Positions 16,543-25,084 of a stretch of DNA of 64,000 nt are shown here, piece by piece. Within the stretch, counting starts at the first letter, position 1. The number at the start of each line of letters is the position of its first letter. Location of the stretch: positions 60,487 to 124,486 of the forward strand of contig PLTN01000126.1 of the NCBI GenBank assembly GCA_003164495.1, in the 5' to 3' direction. Below the pieces are notes generated by a model. The model had not been told where the DNA came from, searched no databases, and was given only the letters and a program-made list of their open reading frames with translations. The DNA comes from Vulcanimicrobiota bacterium. GTDB lineage: Bacteria > Vulcanimicrobiota > Vulcanimicrobiia > Vulcanimicrobiales > Vulcanimicrobiaceae. A program made the translations under genes and the position numbers.

Positions 16543-17088
16543 GTGAATTCAGCAGTCGATGAACGTTCGCCCGACGCCGCACCGCTCGGACCGGTTCCGC
16601 TGGGAAAGTGCGATCACGTGAGCGTCCCATGCCGCGATCTCGACGAGGCGCTCTGCTTCTTCATCGACGTGCTCGGCGGCGAGTTACGCGTCAAGACGCC
16701 GATCTTCGCCGAAGTCCGGCTCGGCGGCACGCTGATCGGATTCGGCGCGCAGGGAACCACGTTCATGGAACCCAGTACGGAGTACCCGCACATCGGGTTC
16801 GTCGTCGGGCCGGACGAGCTCGCCCGCATGAAAGCCTGGCTCGCGCAATGCGGCATTCCGTCGTCGAACTACTGGACGCGCTTCGGCGCCGAAGCGCTGA
16901 TGTTTTTCCGCGATCCGTCGGGCAACGTGTTCGAGCTGCTCTGCCCGAAGGGATTTCCCAACGCCGAGACGTTCCCGCGCGGTCCGGCCGCCGGACACGG
17001 CACGGCCGTGGACATCGATGCGATTCGCTATGATACGTGGAAGCGGCCGGAACGTCAGGGCTCGCGCCGGCCGGTACCGGACGCCTAG
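16543..17088 (+). CDS. VOC (glyoxalase/dioxygenase fold) protein
   Basis: About 181 residues from a GTG at 16543 with AGGAGA at 16533-16538; the frame is open further upstream, but that stretch overlaps the opposite binding-protein gene. One vicinal-oxygen-chelate module: K-C-D-H-V-S-V-P-C-R-D-L-D-E-A-L at the N terminus, F-I-D-V-L-G-G-E, then P-H-I-G-F-V-V and F-F-R-D-P-S-G-N-V-F-E-L in the second beta-alpha-beta-beta-beta unit. His in D-H and Glu in F-E-L are candidate metal ligands, as in glyoxalase I and extradiol dioxygenases. The reaction is not predictable. Its stop overlaps the convergent binding-protein gene by 4 nt. Confidence 0.8.
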   Translation: MNSAVDERSPDAAPLGPVPLGKCDHVSVPCRDLDEALCFFIDVLGGELRVKTPIFAEVRLGGTLIGFGAQGTTFMEPSTEYPHIGFVVGPDELARMKAWLAQCGIPSSNYWTRFGAEALMFFRDPSGNVFELLCPKGFPNAETFPRGPAAGHGTAVDIDAIRYDTWKRPERQGSRRPVPDA

Positions 17089-18029
17089 TTCCCGATCATC
17101 TCGCTTGCGGAGAAACCGCGGGCGAGTACCTTGTATTTCACGGCGGAGTCGATGATCGGCTGAAGCAGCGAGGCGTTCAGCGTCGTTCCTGACGGCGTGC
17201 GTGTCATGTGCTGGATCACATCGAGCGGGATCGAGGTGAACTGCGCGACCATGGCTGCCGTTTGCGCGTGATGGCTGTTCGTGTACTCCGCCGCTTCGGC
17301 CAGGATGCGCGCGAACTGCCGCGCGACGTCGGCGTGATCGTGCACCCATGCCTTGGTGGAAAACCAAGCGGCAAACAAATACTGGGGTGCTATCGCATCG
17401 TAGGCGCCGGGCAGCGCCCGCAACTGGCCGTCAGCCAGAGCGTTATCGACGACCGGCGCAACGAACGCGGCCGCGTCGATCCGCCCGCTCTTGAGCGCCG
17501 CGACGCCGGCGGTCATCGGCAGTTCGATGAACTTCAGGGTGGTGGGATCGCCGCCGTGCGCGCTCACCCATGCATCCGTCGCAACCTGGTTCATGTCGTT
17601 GAGCGATTGCACGCCGATCAGCTTGCCCTCGAGGTCTTTCCCCGTCTTTATCGGGGAATCGGCGCGTACGAGGAGCGCGGCGAACTTATCTCTTCCGTTC
17701 CAGACCGACGCCGGCGCGACGATCGTGATCGGCAAATCGTGTGCGTGCGCGTTGATCAATGGAACGATGCTCGACTTGCCGATGTCGAACGTCCCCGCCA
17801 TCACCGCCGCCGTCACGGCCGCTCCGCTGGATTGCAGCTGCAACTCGACGTCGATCCCGGCCTTCGCGAACATCCCGGTACTCTGCGCGTAGAGCAACGG
17901 GGTTGCCGCATCGTCGTTCGCAACGAGTCCGACGCGCAGGACCACCGGCGTTTGTGCCCCGCCCGGTGCCGCCCCGGCAGTGAACAGCGCGAGCGACAGC
18001 AGCGAGCCGGCGACCAGGCGCACGATCAT
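17085..18029 (-). CDS. ABC transporter substrate-binding protein, NMT1/SsuA-like
   Basis: A 314-residue exported protein; the ATG at 18029 overlaps the stop of the VOC gene (ATGA), and the signal segment V-A-G-S-L-L-S-L-A-L-F-T-A-G-A follows at once. Hallmarks: P-L-L-Y-A-Q-S-T-G-M-F-A-K-A-G-I-D, G-T-F-D-I-G-K-S-S, D-L-E-G-K-L-I-G-V, A-W-V-S-A-H-G-G-D-P and the C-terminal F-S-A-S-E-M-I. The G-K-S-S and N-A-H-A-H-D segments link it to the protein at 34661-35614. It is the last gene of the long leftward gene series that starts at 32496. Ligand unknown. Confidence 0.87.
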   Translation of the reverse strand: MIVRLVAGSLLSLALFTAGAAPGGAQTPVVLRVGLVANDDAATPLLYAQSTGMFAKAGIDVELQLQSSGAAVTAAVMAGTFDIGKSSIVPLINAHAHDLPITIVAPASVWNGRDKFAALLVRADSPIKTGKDLEGKLIGVQSLNDMNQVATDAWVSAHGGDPTTLKFIELPMTAGVAALKSGRIDAAAFVAPVVDNALADGQLRALPGAYDAIAPQYLFAAWFSTKAWVHDHADVARQFARILAEAAEYTNSHHAQTAAMVAQFTSIPLDVIQHMTRTPSGTTLNASLLQPIIDSAVKYKVLARGFSASEMIGN

Positions 18030-18835
18030 GCCGGCGCCGGCGCTACTGATAGAATGATGCCGTCGACGTCGGTGAAGTGTTCCGTGCAAAGGGGACAGCT
18101 GCGCTGCGCCAGATCGAGGCGCGCACGCCCTTCGCTGCCTTGGCCGAAGGGAATCGGCGCCAGCCGCGGGTTATCGCCGACGATCCGCGCCAGATCCGAG
18201 CGGAACGTCTCCAGGCTCTCCACGGTAAAGCCGATGTGATCGGGCGCCGGCGAGACGATGCCCGTGCCGTCGTAATCGCCGATGTGCCACGGCATGACGA
18301 CGACCGTCACGTGGCCGTCCGACACGTAGAAATTCGGATCGCCCGGTCGCTGCTCGAGCGTGAAGCCGAACATCTGCGCGTAGAACGTCGCCGTCGCTTC
18401 GGCATGCAGCGTGCGCAAGCCGAGGTGCGAGATGTGGCGCTTGGTGAGCGGGTTGTCTTCCGCATAGAGATACTTTTGCGTACCCCCGCGGCGCTGCGAG
18501 AGATCGAACACGTTGCCTGCCGGATCGTGGGTGGTCGTTGCGGCGAACGGCCGGGTCGGCGGCCGCTTGAGCCATTCGACTTCCGGATAGGCACCGCGCA
18601 TGCGCTCGAGCGCGTTCTCGATGTCATCGACCTCGATGCCGAAGTGGTCGAGCCGGGCGGGTCGGCCCGCTTTGCGCGGATTGATGTTGAGCCCGACGTA
18701 GCCGTCGCCGACCGTTACCGCGCGTTGCGTCGGCGCACCGGCCGCCGTTCGCAGTCCGAACAGCGACTCATAGAACAGCGCCGAGACCGCATAGTTCTCG
18801 CTGATGATCGCGATGTGGTTCAGCTTGGCAGTCAT
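18026..18835 (-). CDS. Two-domain VOC protein (extradiol dioxygenase-like)
   Basis: A 269-residue cytoplasmic protein of two vicinal-oxygen-chelate modules. Module 1 begins L-N-H-I-A-I-I-S-E-N-Y and contains L-D-H-F-G-I-E-V-D-D-I and H-D-P-A-G-N-V-F-D-L-S; module 2 begins I-S-H-L-G-L-R-T-L and contains P-D-H-I-G-F-T-V-E-S. The repeated H-(I/L)-x-(I/L/F) positions and paired modules match type I extradiol dioxygenases and glyoxalase/bleomycin-resistance proteins. Module 2 ends with a short Cys-containing strand (C-P-L-C). It sits between two binding-protein genes (11 nt after the upstream stop, 4-nt overlap with the downstream start). A ring-cleavage role would suit the Rieske dioxygenase further upstream in the same gene series, but that is inference. 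Confidence 0.78.
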   Translation of the reverse strand: MTAKLNHIAIISENYAVSALFYESLFGLRTAAGAPTQRAVTVGDGYVGLNINPRKAGRPARLDHFGIEVDDIENALERMRGAYPEVEWLKRPPTRPFAATTTHDPAGNVFDLSQRRGGTQKYLYAEDNPLTKRHISHLGLRTLHAEATATFYAQMFGFTLEQRPGDPNFYVSDGHVTVVVMPWHIGDYDGTGIVSPAPDHIGFTVESLETFRSDLARIVGDNPRLAPIPFGQGSEGRARLDLAQRSCPLCTEHFTDVDGIILSVAPAPA

Positions 18836-18846
18836 CGCGAACTCCT

Positions 18847-19830
18847 CTAGCGGCGACCGAGCGGGACGCTCGGCGCCAAGAGTCCCGTGACGTCGAAGCC
18901 CTTGTCCATGATGCCGTACTTCAGCGCGAAGTCGAGCGGCCGCTGAAGATCGGCGAGCGTGATGGACTCGGCTGTGATCGAGCGGACGCCATGGCCGACT
19001 TGGGCCGCGTCTTGGCCCGTAAAGGCCGCCACGAGGTCGGTTGTTTCCGATTGATGCGCGTTCGTATACTTGGCCGATTCCGTCATCGCTTGCGCGAAGC
19101 CGGTTGCCACGGCCGGGTTCTTCGTGATGAAATCGACCGACGCGACCCACGCCGATACGAGGAAACGCGGTCCGATCGCATCGAGCGGCTTGCCCAGCAG
19201 CCGGAACTTCCCCGAGTCCATCGCAATCGTGACGAAGGGCGTCTTGAACACCGCAGCGTCGATGCGCCCGGACTCGAGCGCGCCGGCCTGCTCCGACGGT
19301 TTCAACTCGACCGGTTTGAGCGAGCTGCCGTCGCCGCCGTGTTGATCGACCCACGCGCGCGTCGCAACGGAATAGAGATCCTTGATGGCATCGACGCCGA
19401 TCGTTTTCCCATTCAGATCGCGCCCCGAACGGATCGGTGAGTCCTTCTGGACGAGCAAGAGCGCGTCGGCATTTGCGCTCGTGTACAGCGACGCCGGCGC
19501 AATGATACGCAGCGGAAGGCCGCGCGAGTAGGCGGCAAAGACCGGGAAGAGGCTGCCCGAACCGATGTCGGCGGCGCCGCCGACGACGGCGGCGAAGATC
19601 GCAGCGCCGCTGCCCATCGAAACGACGCTGGCGTTGATGCCGTGCTTGCGAAACAGGTTCGCCTTCTGCGCGTACAGCAGCGATTTCACGCCGTCGGTCG
19701 GAACCGCGAGCACGTTGACGGTCTTCAGATCGTCGGCCGAAGCCGGACCGCAAGCCGAGACCACCCCGCCCAGCGACGCGAGCGCCCCGAGCTTGATGAA
19801 ATCGCCGCGGTCGAGATTACCTGTGCTCAT
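18847..19830 (-). CDS. ABC transporter substrate-binding lipoprotein, NMT1/SsuA-like
   Basis: A 327-residue binding protein whose ATG (19830) overlaps the stop of the TAXI-like gene (ATGA). Unlike its paralogues it has a lipobox: the hydrophobic segment ends V-V-S-A-C-G near residue 27, so it is probably membrane-anchored. Hallmarks: S-L-L-Y-A-Q-K-A-N-L-F-R-K-H-G-I, G-G-A-A-D-I-G-S-G-S, D-L-N-G-K-T-I-G-V, A-W-V-D-Q-H-G-G-D-G. It ends P-L-G-R-R instead of the shared A-x-E-L-I tail. It lies between a cytoplasmic-looking TAXI-type protein and a VOC protein inside the long leftward operon. Ligand unknown. Confidence 0.86.
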   Translation of the reverse strand: MSTGNLDRGDFIKLGALASLGGVVSACGPASADDLKTVNVLAVPTDGVKSLLYAQKANLFRKHGINASVVSMGSGAAIFAAVVGGAADIGSGSLFPVFAAYSRGLPLRIIAPASLYTSANADALLLVQKDSPIRSGRDLNGKTIGVDAIKDLYSVATRAWVDQHGGDGSSLKPVELKPSEQAGALESGRIDAAVFKTPFVTIAMDSGKFRLLGKPLDAIGPRFLVSAWVASVDFITKNPAVATGFAQAMTESAKYTNAHQSETTDLVAAFTGQDAAQVGHGVRSITAESITLADLQRPLDFALKYGIMDKGFDVTGLLAPSVPLGRR

Positions 19831-21236
19831 GCCTCGCCTTTTCCTGAGAGAACGTCGAGTTGCAACTTCCGAGCTTCCGCAGCCGCGGAGAACGCTGCAA
19901 CGATATCCGCCGGCGTCTCCGACCGGCAAACCAGTTCGAAATCGCCCACCCCGGCAATGCTGCGCAAGGGCAGCGCCGAGGCAAACGGTTTGGCGACGAT
20001 CGCCAGATCGGCGCGTCCTTCAGCCACGGCCGTGAGCGACGTCTGAGGTTCGCCCGCCAGAATCGTCGCAAACCACACGTCGAAATCTTGCGTTTGCTGC
20101 CGCATCTGGATACGCGTCGAAAACGCATCCGTTGCAGCGCTCTCGGCGCGCGCGAGGACTTCCGATGCGATCTCCAGCGTCAGCATCGAGCGGATCCGCG
20201 GCGGACGCTCAGGCGGCTCGCGGCGCGGATGGATCTGCCCCTTCGCCTTCAGCGGCTCGGTGCTGTAACCGCGTTCGCGCCAATACCGTTCCGCCGCCGG
20301 GTGCAGCGGCACGTCGAGCGGGCCGTCGGGTGTGTCGCGACACATGTCCGCGATCGGCAGCGGGCCCGATCCTTCCCACGGGATGTCGTCGCGGCGCAGG
20401 TCCAATCCCGCGCAGATGCTCGTGACCAACGCATCCGGCGCATCCGATCGCACGAAGATGGCAAAGCCGCTGAAGTCGATCGTCTCGACGTCGCCCTCGA
20501 GCAAGGGGTACGTCGCCTTCTCGAGGACGTTGCGGCGAAAGCCGATCTTTTCCAAGTTGCGCACGGTCGCCGCTCCGAGCGGAAGGGCTTTCATGCCGAT
20601 CTCCAGCGCCCCGTCGAGCCAGCGGCAAATGGCCTCATCGAAGATCGCGTTGATCGTGCCGTTTTGCGCCATCTCCAGGCGCGCGGGCGAGTCGAAGCCC
20701 GATTTCGTCGGCGAATCGAAACCCGGTTCGTAGTGGATCGAACCGCCCCAGCTCTCGAGTTCCTTCACCGAGAACCCGGCGGCCGCCAACACGCAGTCGA
20801 GCACCGAGTGAATCGAGTGGCTGCGTTGGCCGCGCAGCGAAATGCGTAGCGGAAAGCGCCGATCGCGTACGTCTTCGAGGCTCGTCAAGCCCGTGTCCGC
20901 CGTGACGACGAACGCAAACAGATCGTACGACGGGTTGACCGCGATCGCGCGTACCGGTTGAGGTTCGCGAAACGGACCCGTGCCGCGGTGGGCCAGCGTC
21001 AGCATAACCGATGGGTTGACGAGCGCCATCGCGGCGCGGCGCTCGACGACATCCTCGATCCCTTCCGGATTATCGCTGGCGAAGAGGTCGAGCGGTGCAT
21101 CGCCCCCGCCGGCACCGGCGATGGTGAGCTTCACTTGCCAGAAGCGGCGATCGTTGCTGAGGGCAAGCCCCTTCGCAATTTCCAGCGCGACCGCTGCGCG
21201 CCGTTTGGCGCCGGCGATTTGGGATGCGGCCGGCAT
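19827..21236 (-). CDS. TAXI/NMT1-like binding-fold protein without signal peptide, with extra C-terminal lobe
   Basis: A 469-residue protein. Residues about 15-330 look like a TAXI-family TRAP solute-binding protein: L-E-I-A-K-G-L-A-L near 19, A-A-M-A-L-V-N-P-S near 70, Y-D-L-F-A-F-V-V near 105, then L-R-I-S-L-R-G-Q-R-S and G-T-I-N-A-I-F-D-E. There is no signal peptide, lipobox or membrane segment, so it should be cytoplasmic. Residues about 350-469 begin again with L-E-I-A-S-E-V-L-A-R, followed by an A-V-A-E-G-R-A-D-L-A-I-V pattern, like a second copy of the first lobe. Its start and the LivJ-like gene's stop share one base (TAATG), and its stop overlaps the next start (ATGA). A ligand-sensing or enzymatic role is possible (compare the NMT1/THI5 enzyme fold), but unproved. 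Confidence 0.6.
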   Translation of the reverse strand: MPAASQIAGAKRRAAVALEIAKGLALSNDRRFWQVKLTIAGAGGGDAPLDLFASDNPEGIEDVVERRAAMALVNPSVMLTLAHRGTGPFREPQPVRAIAVNPSYDLFAFVVTADTGLTSLEDVRDRRFPLRISLRGQRSHSIHSVLDCVLAAAGFSVKELESWGGSIHYEPGFDSPTKSGFDSPARLEMAQNGTINAIFDEAICRWLDGALEIGMKALPLGAATVRNLEKIGFRRNVLEKATYPLLEGDVETIDFSGFAIFVRSDAPDALVTSICAGLDLRRDDIPWEGSGPLPIADMCRDTPDGPLDVPLHPAAERYWRERGYSTEPLKAKGQIHPRREPPERPPRIRSMLTLEIASEVLARAESAATDAFSTRIQMRQQTQDFDVWFATILAGEPQTSLTAVAEGRADLAIVAKPFASALPLRSIAGVGDFELVCRSETPADIVAAFSAAAEARKLQLDVLSGKGEA

Positions 21237-22411
21237 TACTTCAACCGGCCGGCCGGACGGCTTACGACCGCGAAGGTCGCGCGCGGACCCTCCCAGCGAT
21301 ACACTTGCAACGCGTTCTCTCCGATCCCGCGCTGGCTGTTGTCGCGGAAGAAATAGATCCCCGAGATGCCCGGGTAGTCGTGGATATCTTCAATGTAGCT
21401 GTGGATCTTGGCCGCGGTCGGCTGCGCGCCGGCGTGACGCATCGCCGCGATGACGATCATGGTCTGATCCCACGCCAGCGTCGCCTGAAATTCCGGCCGC
21501 ACCTTGGCGGCGCGAAACGCGGCGAAATAGCGGTCCTGCGCGTCTTTAACCGGGCCGCTGCCGAGCGTCGTGTCCGGCACGATACCCCGGGTGGCGGCAA
21601 AATAGAGTTCGCGCGGAACGAGCGACGCGTAATCGGCAAGCTGCGCATACACCATGTTCGCCGACGACGCCGCGGTGGGGATGTCGACGCCCGCGTCGTG
21701 CAGCCCGTGCAACACGGTCCCGAAGATCGTGCCGCTCGCGCATGTCAGAATGCCCTGCGGAGCGTTGGCCTTGATCTGCGCGACTTGCGCGGCAACGCTC
21801 AAGTCGTTCGGCGCAAAGTGCTCGCGCGCGACCACCTGCATGTCGCGGTTCTCCGGCAGCCGCAGCGCGTCGTCGATGAAGCGCTCGCCATCCCGGCAGC
21901 TCGCGTCGGTAGCGGCGAGGATGGCGATCCGTTTCCAGCCCTTGTTGCGAAAGAACCGGAGCATCACGATGTTGTTCGACGCGGTTCCGGCGCCCGCGGT
22001 GAACACGTAACCACCCGGCGGCCCAACCGTGACCGGGGAGAAACAGTAATTGACCGGACCGTTCGCCGCCACCAGCGGAATCACCGCGGCGCACGCAGCC
22101 GCCGACACCGGTCCCAACAGCACCTGATCGCCGCGCGCGATCGCGGCGTTGGCGAGTTGGACCGCAACCACCGCAGTGGACTGATCGTCGGCATAGACGA
22201 ACTGCACGGGCCGCCCGTTGATCCCGCCGCCGTCGTTGACGACCTTCTGCAAGACGTTCAAGGTCTCGATGATGCGCGACCCGACGAACGCGAAGCTGCC
22301 GCTCTGCGACGCGATGACGTCGATCTTGACCGGCGCCGGTTGCGCAGCGGCCGGAACACCCAGTCCGACCAGACAAGCGAGCAGCGCGGCGCCGACGGCC
22401 TGACGTATCAT
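21236..22411 (-). CDS. LivJ-like (amide/branched-chain amino acid type) substrate-binding protein
   Basis: A 391-residue exported type-1 binding protein. Signal peptide residues 1-23 (A-A-A-Q cleavage). Then I-D-V-I-A-S-Q-S-G-S-F-A-F-V-G, the G-G-I-N-G-R-P-V-Q-F-V-Y-A-D-D-Q-S motif near 62-78, L-L-G-P-V-S-A-A-A-C-A-A-V, and D-L-S-V-A-A-Q-V-A-Q-I-K, all typical of Peripla_BP_6 proteins. The same D-D-Q-S and S-V-A-A-Q blocks occur in the proteins at 37853 and 58116, marking one subfamily of three. It starts directly at the end of the Rieske beta-subunit gene (no gap), suggesting that it recognises the dioxygenase's substrate. There is no Liv permease in this operon. Confidence 0.88.
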   Translation of the reverse strand: MIRQAVGAALLACLVGLGVPAAAQPAPVKIDVIASQSGSFAFVGSRIIETLNVLQKVVNDGGGINGRPVQFVYADDQSTAVVAVQLANAAIARGDQVLLGPVSAAACAAVIPLVAANGPVNYCFSPVTVGPPGGYVFTAGAGTASNNIVMLRFFRNKGWKRIAILAATDASCRDGERFIDDALRLPENRDMQVVAREHFAPNDLSVAAQVAQIKANAPQGILTCASGTIFGTVLHGLHDAGVDIPTAASSANMVYAQLADYASLVPRELYFAATRGIVPDTTLGSGPVKDAQDRYFAAFRAAKVRPEFQATLAWDQTMIVIAAMRHAGAQPTAAKIHSYIEDIHDYPGISGIYFFRDNSQRGIGENALQVYRWEGPRATFAVVSRPAGRLK

Positions 22412-22894
22412 CTAGATGATGAACGTCAGGTTCGAGACGACCGTGTCGTTGTTGGCGAGCATGACCTTCTTCAGCTTCATGACAAAGCCGTCAGGCGTCT
22501 GCTCGAGCACGTGCAAGTTGCGCCCGGCCCAAAAGCGCGTTTCGTTCTTGCGAACCTCGCACAACATGAAGGCCGAATAGGCGACGATCTCGTCGCCCTT
22601 CTGCTCGACTTCGATGTTGGAGATCACCCGGGCGAGGCGTGATTTCGGCCGCTGCGCGTGAGCGTGCATGCCGGAGAGGCGCCACACCCGGTCTTCGATT
22701 TGCTTGTGGTCGTCGTAGATCAGCGCGACCTTCTTCTGCGGATCGGAGTCGTCGTCGTTGCTGGGCACCCAATACAGGCACTCCTCGGCCCACATCGTCA
22801 CCCAGGTCTTGTAATCGTTCGCGTCGATCACGCGCGCTTCGCGATACAAGAACTGCTCGACGGCACGCTGCAGGTCGATGTCGGTCGCGTTCAT
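22412..22894 (-). CDS. Aromatic-ring-hydroxylating dioxygenase, beta subunit
   Basis: A 160-residue protein of the SnoaL/NTF2-like cone fold used by ring-hydroxylating dioxygenase small subunits. The N terminus has V-E-Q-F-L-Y-R-E-A-R-V-I-D near residue 11, then W-V-T-M-W-A-E-E-C-L-Y-W-V-P; the middle has I-Y-D-D-H-K-Q-I-E-D-R-V-W-R-L, and S-R-L-A-R-V-I-S-N-I-E-V follows, all characteristic. Such subunits stabilise the alpha3beta3 enzyme. The ATG at 22894 overlaps the alpha-subunit stop (ATGA). No ferredoxin or reductase gene is visible nearby, so electrons must come from proteins encoded elsewhere. Confidence 0.9.
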   Translation of the reverse strand: MNATDIDLQRAVEQFLYREARVIDANDYKTWVTMWAEECLYWVPSNDDDSDPQKKVALIYDDHKQIEDRVWRLSGMHAHAQRPKSRLARVISNIEVEQKGDEIVAYSAFMLCEVRKNETRFWAGRNLHVLEQTPDGFVMKLKKVMLANNDTVVSNLTFII

Positions 22895-24213
22895 GACGCG
22901 CTCATCAGGCGAGACCACTCGCGCATCTGCCCGCGCTGCGTAACCTCGTCGCTGATCTTTCCGACGATCGAACCGTCGCTGTCCACGTATTCCCGGTTGC
23001 GTCCCCGTGAGAGATCGACCCACGGGTTGACCGTCGCTTGCAGCCCGTCCGTGTTGCGTTCGAAGATCTCGGTGTCGTCGGGTTGCCCCATGCCGGCCGC
23101 ACCGTAGAACTCTTCGTGCTTGCGCAGGCGCTTCTCGTTCATGGCGTCGCTGATGCCCCCGAGGCGCACCGGATAGAGGTAAACCTCGGTGCGATCGGCG
23201 GCGATCGGCACGGTCACGCGAACGTGCTGATTGATGAGTTGCAGGTTCGGAAAAACGCCGAGGTGGGGATCGCCGCCGATGGCGATCAGTTCGCTCGCGC
23301 GCTCGGCGCCATATGCGGCCGTCATCGCGGCAATGTACGCTTCGCCGTCTTTTTGGCGGCGCATCGACGCCAGGTGGTGTTCTTTTTCGGAGATACGGTG
23401 CGGCACGACATCGAGCATGACGTGTCCGCCGCCAAGATCGCGCGAGACCGCGAGCGGGGAATCGTTCATCGTCTTGCGCGGGGCCTGTGCGGCGGCCGAG
23501 TCTTCACCGCCGTGTTCGGCCACGGCTTTGCGCTTGAAGATCTCGAAGGCGGACTGGTGGACCACCGGCGGATGGTAGCCGTCCATGCCGACAAACTTCC
23601 AGTTGCCGCGATACTGCGACTTGTGAATGCCGGCGTCGAGAAAAAGCTCGCCCGTGGGCGAAGCATCGATCATCAGGTCCATCTTGGCCGCGGCGAGGCC
23701 GAGAAACTCCCGCAACGACCCCACGGCCGGATTGACGCTGCCGAAGATGAAACCGCGATAGATCTCGACGCGCGGCGCCGGCGTCAAGCCGCGGGATTCG
23801 AGATCGAAATCCGGCGGGTAGGCGTCGTCCTTCGGAATGTGCACGAGTTTGCCGGAGTTGTCGTACGTCCAGCCGTGATAGAAGCACCGGAAGTGCGATT
23901 GGTTTCCGCGCTGCACTTCACAAATGAGTGCGCCGCGGTGGCGGCAGCGGTTCATCAGGATCCGGCAAACGCCGTCGTCGCCGCGCACGACGACCACCGG
24001 TTGGCGTCCGATCACTCGGGTGACGAAGTCGCCCTGGTTCGGAATCTCGCTCTCGTGCGCGACGTAGTTCCACGTGGCGTGGAAGATCTTCTGGACTTCG
24101 CGTTCGAAGATTTCGGGGCTCGTGTAGATCTCCGAGTTCACCTCGTCGCCCCGGATAAACTGGCTAGCCCAACTTCCGGGAGCGCTGAGCGGTTCGGCTT
24201 GCTGAGTTACCAC
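22891..24213 (-). CDS. Aromatic-ring-hydroxylating dioxygenase, alpha subunit (Rieske)
   Basis: A 440-residue catalytic subunit. The Rieske [2Fe-2S] ligands are C90-x-H92 and C110-x-x-H113 (in N-R-C-R-H-R-G and C-F-Y-H-G-W-T-Y). The mononuclear iron site shows D211-G-Y-H214-P-P-V-V-H219, the usual two His, with the bridging Asp preceding them. The length and the separate beta subunit fit benzoate/toluate/biphenyl-type three-component dioxygenases that form cis-dihydrodiols from aromatics with O2. It lies 64 nt downstream of the second ABC permease gene, a gap containing a short TGCCGA/TCGGCA inverted repeat, and upstream of the beta subunit and a LivJ-like binding protein. The substrate cannot be predicted from sequence alone. 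Confidence 0.92.
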   Translation of the reverse strand: MVTQQAEPLSAPGSWASQFIRGDEVNSEIYTSPEIFEREVQKIFHATWNYVAHESEIPNQGDFVTRVIGRQPVVVVRGDDGVCRILMNRCRHRGALICEVQRGNQSHFRCFYHGWTYDNSGKLVHIPKDDAYPPDFDLESRGLTPAPRVEIYRGFIFGSVNPAVGSLREFLGLAAAKMDLMIDASPTGELFLDAGIHKSQYRGNWKFVGMDGYHPPVVHQSAFEIFKRKAVAEHGGEDSAAAQAPRKTMNDSPLAVSRDLGGGHVMLDVVPHRISEKEHHLASMRRQKDGEAYIAAMTAAYGAERASELIAIGGDPHLGVFPNLQLINQHVRVTVPIAADRTEVYLYPVRLGGISDAMNEKRLRKHEEFYGAAGMGQPDDTEIFERNTDGLQATVNPWVDLSRGRNREYVDSDGSIVGKISDEVTQRGQMREWSRLMSAS

Positions 24214-24277
24214 GATTCTTCTCCCTGGTTTCGTACGCCCAAAATGTGCCGACTCGCTAAATTCGGCAGGCCTGGTA

Positions 24278-25084
24278 CTAGGTCTTCCAACTCTGCAGCC
24301 GGCTTTCGAGCAGAAGCGCCAGTTGGGTTGTGACGACGCCGATCACCACAAAAGCAACCAGCGGTACGAAGACGTCGGCCGTCTTGAGGTGCGCCGCATA
24401 AACGGTCATGCGGAAGCCGAGTCCGGCATTCGAACTGAACATCTCGCCGAGGACGACGCCGATCAACGCGCGGCTGAGCCCGATGCGGAAGCCGGCCAAA
24501 ACGAGCGGCAACGAAGCCGGCAACACGGCCTTGAGGATCACGTCGGTCTTGCTCCCACCGAACACTCGGACCGCGGCGATCAGCGACGGGTCGACCGAAC
24601 GCACGCCCGAGAACGTGTTGACCGCGATCGGAATGACCGTCAGCATGAACGTAATGGCGATGACGGTCGAGAACCCGAAGCCGAGCCAAACGACGATCAG
24701 CGGATAGAGCGCGACGAGTGGGGTCGAGTACAAAAACCAGACGAACGGATCGAACGCGTACTCCGTCGTGCGGTTGAGACCCATCGCGATGCCCATGGCG
24801 ACGCCGACGATCGCCGAAAGCCCGAAGCCGATCACGAGCTCGGCGAGGCTCACGCCCAAATCGGCGACGAACTGCCCCGATTGCCACTGACCGGCAAAGG
24901 CCACGGCGATGCGGCTGGGGCTGCTCAGGATAACGGGATTGAGCCATCCGACTTGCGCCGCGAGCTCCCAAAAACCGACGAAGAGCAGGATGCCGAGGAT
25001 GCCCAGCAGCGTCGCGCGATTGCTCGAGCGAAACCGCGGCAGCACGATCGGCCGCAGCGGCGTTACTCCAGATCCGACCGCCAC
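24278..25084 (-). CDS. ABC transporter permease, TauC/SsuC-like (second)
   Basis: About 268 residues, taking the GTG at 25084, which overlaps the upstream permease stop by 22 nt; later starts (GTG 25045) are possible, so the first ten or so residues are uncertain. Six or so hydrophobic segments are visible, starting with L-L-G-I-L-G-I-L-L-F-V-G-F-W-E-L. The cytoplasmic coupling motif with E-A-A-x3-G-x9-I-x-L-P spacing appears as A-A-V-R-V-F-G-G-S-K-T-D-V-I-L-K-A-V-L-P. With the adjacent permease it would form the heterodimeric channel of a sulfonate/nitrate/taurine-type importer. Confidence 0.88.
   Translation of the reverse strand: MAVGSGVTPLRPIVLPRFRSSNRATLLGILGILLFVGFWELAAQVGWLNPVILSSPSRIAVAFAGQWQSGQFVADLGVSLAELVIGFGLSAIVGVAMGIAMGLNRTTEYAFDPFVWFLYSTPLVALYPLIVVWLGFGFSTVIAITFMLTVIPIAVNTFSGVRSVDPSLIAAVRVFGGSKTDVILKAVLPASLPLVLAGFRIGLSRALIGVVLGEMFSSNAGLGFRMTVYAAHLKTADVFVPLVAFVVIGVVTTQLALLLESRLQSWKT

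Noticed and set aside
18836-19753. N-terminal extension of the two-domain VOC frame
   Set aside because: The frame is open upstream of 18835 but lies over the lipoprotein binding-protein gene and is Arg-rich; the Met at 18835 begins the VOC fold.
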